From positions 1-5,417 of the forward strand of contig WALJ01000188.1 in the NCBI GenBank assembly GCA_015522885.1: a stretch of DNA of 5,417 bases. The letters run 5' to 3'. Numbering within the stretch: the first letter of the stretch is position 1; every line of letters begins with the position of its first letter. Position numbers and translations under genes: made by a program. The notes beneath the pieces were generated by a model that searched no databases, was not told where the DNA came from, and saw only the letters and a program-made list of their open reading frames with translations. Source of the DNA: Thermoplasmata archaeon (GTDB lineage Archaea > Thermoplasmatota > Thermoplasmata > WALJ01). Shown piece after piece: positions 1 to 4,051 of this stretch.

Positions 1-254
1 CCGCAAAGTGCCGCAGCATTGCCGTTTACCGATATCACCGACCTGTCTGCCAGAAAAAGTGCGGCCACTGCTGCTCTTTCGGCTTCGAGCGCGAAATCAT
101 TGCTTTTCTCCCCGATGAGATAGTCGAACGCCTCTCCTCTTCCGTGTGCTATGAGGCCGGCCTCGCTCACTATGCCTCTGTGCATCATCTCGACCAGACG
201 CTCTCTTGTAATCAGAGATTCGTATCTCGGATGGGACTTCGGAATTTCGGTCAT
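1..254 (-). CDS. 4-phosphopantoate--beta-alanine ligase (archaeal phosphopantothenate synthetase), 5' part only
   Basis: This is the N-terminal 84 codons of a minus-strand gene that runs off the left edge. The start ATG is at 254-252. The translation opens with IPKSHPRYESLITRERLVE (residues 4-22), then GLIAHGRGEAFDYLIGE (33-49) and SVISVNGNAAAL (72-83). These three blocks are characteristic of archaeal phosphopantothenate synthetase, the former DUF137 family. The enzyme is known to be a soluble ATP-dependent ligase joining 4-phosphopantoate to beta-alanine, replacing the bacterial PanC/PanK order of steps in coenzyme A synthesis. The full protein is usually about 250-270 residues, so roughly two thirds is missing here and C-terminal catalytic residues cannot be checked. 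The gene lies 45 nt downstream of the RelE-like toxin on the same strand. It could be read through from there, but a TATA-like box about 25 nt before the ATG suggests its own promoter. A GGTG lies 4 nt before the ATG, usable only on a longer transcript. The family call is confident. Confidence 0.88.
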   Translation of the reverse strand, partial: MTEIPKSHPRYESLITRERLVEMMHRGIVSEAGLIAHGRGEAFDYLIGEKSNDFALEAERAAVAALFLADRSVISVNGNAAALC

Positions 255-274
255 ACGGCACCAATCTTCTACCC

Positions 275-282
275 GATTAAAT
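275..282 (-). promoter_or_regulatory. Candidate TATA box for the phosphopantothenate synthetase gene
   Basis: Read on the minus strand, this is AAAAG followed by ATTTAATC, an archaeal-like TATA element with an A-rich stretch where a BRE would sit. Its centre is about 25 nt upstream of the ATG at 254, which would put the transcription start on or next to the start codon (leaderless). It lies in the 45-nt gap after the toxin gene. The match to consensus is moderate and the call is by inspection only. Confidence 0.4.
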
Positions 283-299
283 CTTTTGCCAATGTCTGA

Positions 300-569
300 T
301 TATAGGTCTTTATAGGCTCCCTCACGCTGGCTTACTCTTATTATCACAATTTTCTTTTCGACGAAATCCACCGAGTATATCAATCTCCATTTTCCGGATT
401 TTATTCGATAAATACCGTGCATTCCCCTTATCTTCTTAACATCGTATCTCTCTACCGGAATCGGATTTTTTTCGATGTAATCAAATATCTCTACGACCTT
501 TCTTTTCATATCCTCCGGGAGCTTCTTTGAATCTTTTCTCGCACGACTGCTTATTATAACCGTAAACAT
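300..569 (-). CDS. RelE/ParE-family toxin (probable mRNA interferase) of a type II toxin-antitoxin pair
   Basis: This 89-residue basic protein has the RelE/ParE fold pattern. It has an N-terminal strand (FTVIIS), a helical pair with a KKLPEDMKRKV segment (residues 15-25), then the core strands RIKSGKWRLIYSVD (55-68) and KKIVIIRVSQRE (72-83), ending GAYKDL. The positions that matter in archaeal and bacterial RelE (Arg in the YRI..G.WRLIY block, Arg and Tyr near the C-terminus) are represented here by R55, R62, R78, R82 and Y86. It therefore looks intact rather than decayed. Known RelE toxins cleave mRNA in the ribosomal A site, whereas ParE relatives poison gyrase; sequence alone does not separate them, though the retained Arg/Tyr set favours the RelE mode. 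The start ATG overlaps the antitoxin stop by one base (TGATG), and GGTGA lies 6 nt upstream inside the antitoxin gene, so the toxin is translationally coupled to it. Confidence 0.85.
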   Translation of the reverse strand: MFTVIISSRARKDSKKLPEDMKRKVVEIFDYIEKNPIPVERYDVKKIRGMHGIYRIKSGKWRLIYSVDFVEKKIVIIRVSQREGAYKDL

Positions 570-775
570 CAGTCTTCACCGAACAATTCTCTGACAAACT
601 CATCTTTGGACACATACTCCCCCTCCTTAACATTCTCCAGAATCTCGCTTATTTCTCTTTTTTCTTCATCACTTATCTCCTCTTCCTCGAGAAATCTCGA
701 AAGAATGTATCCAATCTGGAGTTTTATCTCGCTTATCTCTTCTTCCATCTTCATGAGCTCCTTCGCTTCGAGCAT
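569..775 (-). CDS. RelB-like antitoxin (68 aa), partner of the RelE-like toxin
   Basis: This is a small acidic protein, mostly helical. Residues 7-50 form a Glu/Lys-rich, probably coiled-coil region (MKMEEEISEIKLQIGYILS, then EEEISDEEKREISEILENV). The C-terminal segment EYVSKDEFVRELFGED resembles the tails with which archaeal RelB-type antitoxins wrap around the toxin. I do not recognise a DNA-binding domain, so transcriptional autoregulation is not certain. The identification rests on context: it immediately precedes, and overlaps by one base, a RelE-family toxin. The frame stays open upstream to an ATG at 889. I chose the ATG at 775 because the TATA-like box at 804-811 would start the transcript near 781. 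That places the ATGs at 889 upstream of, and 793 only about 11 nt beyond, the box, and the upstream residues (cysteine- and proline-containing) do not look like this family. Confidence 0.72.
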   Translation of the reverse strand: MLEAKELMKMEEEISEIKLQIGYILSRFLEEEEISDEEKREISEILENVKEGEYVSKDEFVRELFGED

Positions 776-803
776 TTTACCACATAGGTGCATCTTTTCA
801 TTC

Positions 804-811
804 TTATTTAA
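804..811 (-). promoter_or_regulatory. TATA box for the antitoxin-toxin operon
   Basis: On the minus strand this reads GCC-TTAAATAA-G, a good archaeal TATA element. Its centre is about 32 nt from the ATG at 775. With the usual spacing of about 26 nt, the transcript would begin about 6 nt before that ATG. This supports the 68-residue antitoxin start over two longer possibilities. Confidence 0.55.
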
Positions 812-848
812 GGCTTGCGCTGGAAATGGACAGTTCGGTGTGATAAGC

Positions 849-855
849 TTTATTA
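849..855 (+). promoter_or_regulatory. Candidate TATA box for the 883-1661 operon
   Basis: AAGC-TTTATTA-CC on the plus strand has its centre about 31 nt before the ATG at 883, predicting a leader of about 5 nt or none. No Shine-Dalgarno sequence lies directly before that ATG, which fits leaderless translation. It is divergent from, and only about 40 bp away from, the toxin-antitoxin TATA box, so the two promoters may compete or share a regulator. Confidence 0.45.
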
Positions 856-882
856 CCGAGTTCCTGATGGCGGCACGATAGC

Positions 883-1281
883 ATGGCAAGAAAAATAACT
901 CTGAACGGCGAGAAATACGATTATTCCGTGGTTTCCGTCATAACAGGAGAGCAGGCTCCAGAGAAACTGGAGAAGTGGCAGGAAACCCTCGCATATGTGC
1001 TGGAGCATCCGGAAGAACTCCCGTTTTATCTGGAAAAAATTGTTAAGCTCAGAAAGAGCGACAAACTAAGGCTGGCCCTCGTGAGAGTCCAGGTATTCTC
1101 CGATATACACATGTCCGAGAACATGGAAACGTATCAGATGTGGAAATATACCGCAGAGAACATAGAGATGCTGCTGTACGGTTCTCTGGCACTTGAGAAA
1201 GGTTTCAAAGAGAAGAGAAAGGAGAAAAAGAAGACAGGAAAGAAATCTGAGAAAGAACGGACAGGAGCTGTGAAAAAATGA
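883..1281 (+). CDS. Hypothetical protein with lysine-rich C-terminal tail
   Basis: I do not recognise the family of this 132-residue protein. Residues 1-105 look like a small folded domain. It has a short beta start (RKITLNGEKYDYSVVSVITG), then helices around 26-58 (PEKLEKWQETLAYVLEHPEE and FYLEKIVKLRKSDKL), then LALVRVQVFSDIHMSENMETY (64-84) and an amphipathic helix to about residue 107. The tail (106-132) is almost entirely charged, with KEKRKEKKKTGKKSEKER dominating, and is probably disordered. Such tails often bind nucleic acid or ribosomes, but that is inference. There are no cysteines, no signal peptide and no membrane segment. The stop codon overlaps the start of the NifX-like gene (ATGA), so the two are almost certainly co-transcribed and coupled. 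The coding call is firm because of length, codon pattern and tight coupling; the function is unknown. Confidence 0.75.
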   Translation: MARKITLNGEKYDYSVVSVITGEQAPEKLEKWQETLAYVLEHPEELPFYLEKIVKLRKSDKLRLALVRVQVFSDIHMSENMETYQMWKYTAENIEMLLYGSLALEKGFKEKRKEKKKTGKKSEKERTGAVKK

Positions 1282-1661
1282 AAATAGGTATAGCATCGAA
1301 CGGCCCGGATGTAAATTCGGAAGTTAGCGACAGGTTCGGAAGAGCGGCATATTTCATATTCTATGACCTTGAATCGGGAGATATGGATGTGGCGGATAAC
1401 ACCTCGGCGGGAGGGGGTGCGGGAATAAGAGCCGGGAACCTCATAGCCTCCAAAGGAGCGGAATATGTGATAACCGGCGGTGGTGTTGGTCCGAATGCAC
1501 ATGAAGCTCTCTCAGCGGCTGGAATAAAGGTCATCGGAAATTTCAAAGGAACGGTTGCGGATGCCATTGAAAAGTTCAAAAAAGGAGAGATGACGGTAAC
1601 TCAGAATCCTCTGGTATCCGAAGGTCGGGGGATGGCCGGCGGAAAAGGCTCAAGATGGTGA
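1278..1661 (+). CDS. NifX/NifB-like protein (dinitrogenase iron-molybdenum cofactor biosynthesis domain)
   Basis: This 127-residue protein is essentially one NifX-type domain. It shows the family landmarks in order: MKIGIAS at the N-terminus, VSDRFGRAAYFIFYD (16-30), GAGIRAGNLIASKGAEYVITG (48-67, less its last residue), GVGPNAHEAL (69-78), AAGIKVI and GTVADAIEKFKKGEM (91-105). The glycine-rich tail (GRGMAGGKGSRW) is also common in this family. Stand-alone members are widespread in archaea without nitrogenase and are thought to carry or deliver Fe-S or metal clusters. A role in nitrogen fixation should not be assumed. Where many relatives have a Cys in the G-x-C-G-P block, this protein has GGGVGPNA, and it contains no cysteine at all. 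AGGAG at 1263-1267, 10 nt upstream, is a good ribosome binding site. The gene follows the unknown 132-residue gene with an ATGA overlap, and its last 12 bp overlap the end of elp3 on the other strand. Confidence 0.85.
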   Translation: MKIGIASNGPDVNSEVSDRFGRAAYFIFYDLESGDMDVADNTSAGGGAGIRAGNLIASKGAEYVITGGGVGPNAHEALSAAGIKVIGNFKGTVADAIEKFKKGEMTVTQNPLVSEGRGMAGGKGSRW

Positions 1662-3236
1662 AAATCTCTTTCCCATATAGGGTAAAACCCTTTCGTATCC
1701 CAGTTTTCCGTAATACTCCCTGACACCGACCCCGCTCATCACCAGAATTCCCTCCTCACTCCATTCGTCCTTCGCTATTCTCTCCGCTTCTTCCACCAGC
1801 TTTCTTCCATAGCCCCGATGCTGCCACCTTCCTTTGGGTTCATCGCCTATGGGAACCTGCGAGCCGAATACCTTGAGTTCTCTGATTATGGCACCGTATT
1901 CTCCGGTCTCCGCTTTCCAAGAATTTTCCGGAATCTTTCTGAGCCTTGCATATCCGATGAGTTCCATGTCGGGCCCTTCGAATGAAAGGAAAACTTCCCT
2001 GCCACCTGAGGCGTCGTATTCCCTTCTCACGAGTGAGACATCTTCGGGCCCCATATCCGAATTTACATGCCCTATCTCCCTGCATCGTATGCATCCGCAG
2101 CTTTTCCCTCTTTCTTTCATCAGCTGCTGCACATATCCCCTCAAATCGCTGCGCTTCACGCCAGCTTCTATGTATTGGGTGGGGATGTCTCTCTGGATTC
2201 TCTGGATTCTCACCCACGGTGGGACCATCTCTTTGACCTTTATTATCAATTCCGCAGCCTTTTCCGTGTCCAGAGCCTCATACTCTCCCCTCTTCCACAT
2301 ATCATAGAGTTCCGTGCCTTTGACCACAAGCGTAGGATATATCTTCAGCATGTCCGGCATGAAGTCAGGGTCCGTGAATATGCGCCTGAACGATTCGAGG
2401 TCCTTCTTCTCATCGGAGCCGGGCAGCCCCGGCATCATGTGATAGACTATCTTCAATCCCGCATCCTTCGCCAGCTTCGTGGATTTTATGCTCTCCGCAA
2501 CGGTGTGCCCCCTTTTCACGAATTCCAGAACATCATCGAAGGTGCTCTGTATTCCAAGTTCAACCCGAGTTGCCCCCAGTATCAGGGACCGTTTTATTTC
2601 CTCCTCCATGAACCAGTCGGGGCGGGTTTCAACTGTTAGACCTATGCACCTGTGCCTTGTGTTCTCATTCTTCAACTGTGCCTCTTCAAGGCTTTCCGAG
2701 ACCGCACCGTTCATCGCATCGAAGGCACCTTTCACGAAGTACTGCTGGTATTCCCACGGCCTTGCGGTGAATGTGCCTCCCATGATTATCAGGTCTATCT
2801 TATCTGTGGGATGCCCTATCTCCTCAAGCTGTTCTATGCGGTTCTTCGCCTGAAGGTAGGGGTCGAAATCGTTCTGTTCGGCTCTCATAGCAGCAGGTTC
2901 ATGGCCTGTGTAGCTCTGGGCGGTCCCCTTTTCCGGCCCTCCCGGGCAGTAGATGCACTTTCCGTGCGGGCATGGATACGGGGAGGTCATTATCGCAACG
3001 ACCGCAACACCGGAAAGGGAGCGCATCGGCTTTATTCGTATTATGTGGTAAAATTCTTCCCTCCTTTCTTCGGGGATGTGATGCATTATCTCCGTGTTGG
3101 ACGGTATCCTGTTCAGATGATATTTTCCGGCAATCTTCACTTTCTCGCGGTTGAGCTGCTCTTTGCTCGTTATCTTTCCCGAAAGTATCATCCGCGCAAT
3201 CTCTTCGAGTGGATTCACAGGGCTCAATCTCTCCAT
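1650..3236 (-). CDS. elp3: Elp3, tRNA uridine(34) carboxymethyl-forming radical SAM/acetyltransferase
   Basis: This 528-residue protein is the normal full length for archaeal Elp3. The radical SAM domain carries C89-X4-C94-X2-C97 (CPHGKCIYCPGG) for the 4Fe-4S cluster, followed by GTAQSYTGHEPAAMRA (104-119) and IMGGTFTARP (151-160). Further conserved blocks are GLTVETRPDW (199-208), RVELGIQS (224-231) and YHMMPGLPG (265-273). A CGC..C zinc-type motif (C380, C382, C385) precedes the C-terminal GNAT lysine-acetyltransferase-like domain, with RELKVFGSQVPIG (452-464), QHRGYGRKL (472-480) and YYGKLGYERVLPY (508-520). Known archaeal Elp3 acts alone, using SAM and acetyl-CoA to form 5-carboxymethyluridine at wobble position 34 of tRNA. 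No key residue appears to be missing. The start ATG at 3236 lies 13 nt inside the 3' end of the methyltransferase gene, so the two form an operon. Only a weak purine stretch (AAAGGAT) precedes the start, which suggests coupled translation. Confidence 0.96.
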   Translation of the reverse strand: MERLSPVNPLEEIARMILSGKITSKEQLNREKVKIAGKYHLNRIPSNTEIMHHIPEERREEFYHIIRIKPMRSLSGVAVVAIMTSPYPCPHGKCIYCPGGPEKGTAQSYTGHEPAAMRAEQNDFDPYLQAKNRIEQLEEIGHPTDKIDLIIMGGTFTARPWEYQQYFVKGAFDAMNGAVSESLEEAQLKNENTRHRCIGLTVETRPDWFMEEEIKRSLILGATRVELGIQSTFDDVLEFVKRGHTVAESIKSTKLAKDAGLKIVYHMMPGLPGSDEKKDLESFRRIFTDPDFMPDMLKIYPTLVVKGTELYDMWKRGEYEALDTEKAAELIIKVKEMVPPWVRIQRIQRDIPTQYIEAGVKRSDLRGYVQQLMKERGKSCGCIRCREIGHVNSDMGPEDVSLVRREYDASGGREVFLSFEGPDMELIGYARLRKIPENSWKAETGEYGAIIRELKVFGSQVPIGDEPKGRWQHRGYGRKLVEEAERIAKDEWSEEGILVMSGVGVREYYGKLGYERVLPYMGKRFSPS

Positions 3237-3805
3237 GATTTTATCCTTTGCGGTTTTCTCGCCCTTCTGAATACGAGCCCCTCATCCCATGATTCTTTTT
3301 CGAGCATCTCGAAGCCTTCCAGATGCCTGTCTTCCAGAAATCCGAGACGAGTGACCGCTTTTCCCGTTCCGGTCAATCCGTCTCTGTGAAACTCGAGAGA
3401 ATAATAGGTTCCTCCCTTTCTGAGAACTCTTAGTATCTCGGAGCATGCGATTGCTCTTTCCTTATCTGTCAGGTGGTGCATCATCATCGTGGAAAAGACC
3501 GCATCGAAGCTGGAATCTCCGAAAGGCAGATTGAGAGCGCTCCCCACCAGAAACTCCGTGTCCCCGTACTTTTTCGATGCATGCCTTACCATTCTGCGGG
3601 ATATGTCCATTCCATAGAGTTCCCCGCTTTTCATCGCTCTCAGAACTGCCATGAAGCTGCCCGTTCCACAGCCGATGTCCAGACCTCTTTCGAAGTCGGA
3701 GACCTTCTCGGCCATTCTCTTTCTGATCCTCATTTCGCCTCCGAGAAACCGGTCTATCACCCAATCGTAGACCGGAGTTATTGCCGATATTATAGTCGGA
3801 GACAT
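3224..3805 (-). CDS. Class I SAM-dependent methyltransferase (Methyltransf_11/UbiE-like)
   Basis: This 193-residue Rossmann-fold methyltransferase shows motif I GLDIGCGTGSF (41-51), the acidic end of strand 2 in LYGMDISRRMVRHA (63-76), and the motif II region LPFGDSSFDAVFSTMMMHHL (93-112). The EILRVLRKGGTYYSLEF segment (123-139) follows. The N-terminus (ITPVYDWVIDRFLGGEMRIRKRMAE) is typical of small stand-alone members of this superfamily. The substrate cannot be read from these motifs. The gene is first in an operon with elp3 and overlaps it by 13 nt. That raises the possibility that it methylates the Elp3 product on tRNA, as Trm9 does in eukaryotes, but the N-terminus also fits lipid, quinone or other small-molecule methyltransferases. 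The start ATG at 3805 is the only sensible one for the VYD N-terminus. It sits inside a predicted RNA stem, with GAAGG just upstream in the loop. Length and motifs are intact. Confidence 0.88.
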   Translation of the reverse strand: MSPTIISAITPVYDWVIDRFLGGEMRIRKRMAEKVSDFERGLDIGCGTGSFMAVLRAMKSGELYGMDISRRMVRHASKKYGDTEFLVGSALNLPFGDSSFDAVFSTMMMHHLTDKERAIACSEILRVLRKGGTYYSLEFHRDGLTGTGKAVTRLGFLEDRHLEGFEMLEKESWDEGLVFRRARKPQRIKSWRD

Positions 3806-3835
3806 AACCTTCTAAACTAATGATGTCTCCGGCTA
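3793..3835 (-). promoter_or_regulatory. Leader hairpin sequestering the methyltransferase start codon
   Basis: On the minus-strand transcript, TAGCCGGAGACAT (3835-3823) is complementary to ATGTCTCCGACTA (3805-3793). This gives 9 uninterrupted pairs, one C-A mismatch and 3 more pairs, around a 17-nt loop (3822-3806). The first three bases of the 3' arm are the ATG of the methyltransferase, and the only ribosome-binding-like bases (GAAGG) are in the loop. A structure hiding a start codon points to control of translation initiation. The pairing is seen directly; its function is inferred and the folding energy was not computed. Confidence 0.5.
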
Positions 3836-3838
3836 GCA

Positions 3839-3900
3839 GTCGCCGACCTAAGGGAGGGGCTATGCTCTGCAATATAAGTTAACAAAGTTAGGTCGGCGAC
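3839..3900. repeat. Perfect 13-bp inverted repeat flanking the operon promoter (candidate operator pair)
   Basis: The arms are GTCGCCGACCTAA (3839-3851) and TTAGGTCGGCGAC (3888-3900), an exact 13/13 inverted repeat with a 36-bp spacer. Each arm contains a 9-bp dyad of the form GTCG-N-CGAC (3839-3847 and 3892-3900), as expected for sites of a dimeric regulator. The dyad centres are 53 bp apart, about five helical turns. The minus-strand TATA box lies between them, and the predicted transcription start falls in or next to the left arm. Degenerate copies occur at 3795-3803 (GTCGGAGAC) and 3825-3833 (GTCTCCGGC). No transposase, target duplication or recombinase is visible, so an operator reading is preferred to a mobile-element reading. 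Confidence 0.6.
3870..3878 (-). promoter_or_regulatory. TATA box for the methyltransferase-elp3 operon
   Basis: On the minus strand this reads AA-CTTATATTG-CAG, a recognisable archaeal TATA element. A start about 26 nt downstream would lie near 3848, giving a leader of roughly 43 nt. That leader includes one arm of the 13-bp inverted repeat and the whole start-codon hairpin. The reverse reading (AATATAAG on the plus strand) is a weaker box facing the other way, so some bidirectional activity is possible. Confidence 0.5.
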
Positions 3901-4019
3901 CATACAGGCGTTATCAGGTGAGACACGATGGGAAATGGACTGCTTAATAGAGCTTTTCCACCCGATGACTTCATCCAATAGATGTTGATGTGCAAGTATA
4001 GAAATACAGGCGATAGAAA

Positions 4020-4029
4020 AGTTTTTAAA
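4020..4029 (+). promoter_or_regulatory. TATA box for the DP1 gene
   Basis: AGAAA-AGTTTTTAAAT-CC is the strongest TATA-like element in the window, with an A-rich upstream flank fitting a BRE. Its centre (about 4025) is 26-27 nt before the ATG at 4052, so the transcript should start at, or one or two bases before, the start codon. No Shine-Dalgarno sequence precedes that ATG. Both facts fit a leaderless mRNA and support 4052 as the true start. Confidence 0.65.
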
Positions 4030-4051
4030 TCCTCTTTCGGATAGGCTTGCG

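Larger units (their letters stand above)
3806..4051. other. 246-bp divergent intergenic region between the methyltransferase and DP1 genes
   Basis: This is by far the longest non-coding stretch in an otherwise tightly packed window. The left half holds the hairpin leader, the 13-bp inverted repeat and the minus-strand TATA box. The right end holds the DP1 promoter. The middle (about 3901-4010) holds no tRNA, 5S rRNA, SRP or RNase P RNA signature that I can recognise. It does contain a 17-codon plus-strand frame at 3928-3981 preceded by AGGTGA at an ideal 6-nt distance. A 9-bp direct repeat ATACAGGCG occurs at 3902-3910 and 4004-4012 and may be chance. Confidence 0.6.

Noticed and set aside
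836..858. CGGT...ACCG inverted bases around the plus-strand TATA box as an antitoxin operator
   Set aside because: Only 4 bp per arm pair continuously and the inner bases are mismatched, which is not distinguishable from chance.
776..889. Longer antitoxin starting at 889 or 793
   Set aside because: The TATA box at 804-811 would place the transcript start downstream of both ATGs, the 889 start would overlap the divergent gene, and the extra residues do not resemble a RelB-type antitoxin.
1278..1661. Evidence for nitrogen fixation
   Set aside because: NifX-type domains are common in organisms without nitrogenase, and no nifHDK, nifB or nifE/N is present here.
1834..3389. Several long plus-strand open frames opposite elp3 and the methyltransferase (for example 1834-2307, 2067-2639, 2652-3389)
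   Set aside because: They are antisense to strongly conserved coding sequence, have no recognisable motifs or supported starts, and have compositions typical of reverse-frame translation.
3839..3900. Terminal inverted repeats of a MITE or IS remnant, or an invertible promoter
   Set aside because: The element would be only 62 bp with no flanking target duplication, and no transposase or recombinase gene lies in the window. Operator sites fit better.
3902..4012. Direct repeat ATACAGGCG (3902-3910 and 4004-4012) as an attachment or origin repeat
   Set aside because: There are only two 9-bp copies about 100 bp apart, which is plausible by chance in this length, and no third copy or associated AT-rich unwinding element was seen.
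3888..4018. Stable RNA gene (5S rRNA-like opening GGTCGGCGACCATA, tRNA, or H/ACA or C/D guide RNA)
   Set aside because: No 5S core, tRNA arms, CCA or T-loop, nor a proper pair of C and D boxes follows. The small hairpin at about 3931-3958 (GGAAA/TTTCC with GCTT/GAGC) is weak, and the similarity to 5S is limited to the first bases.
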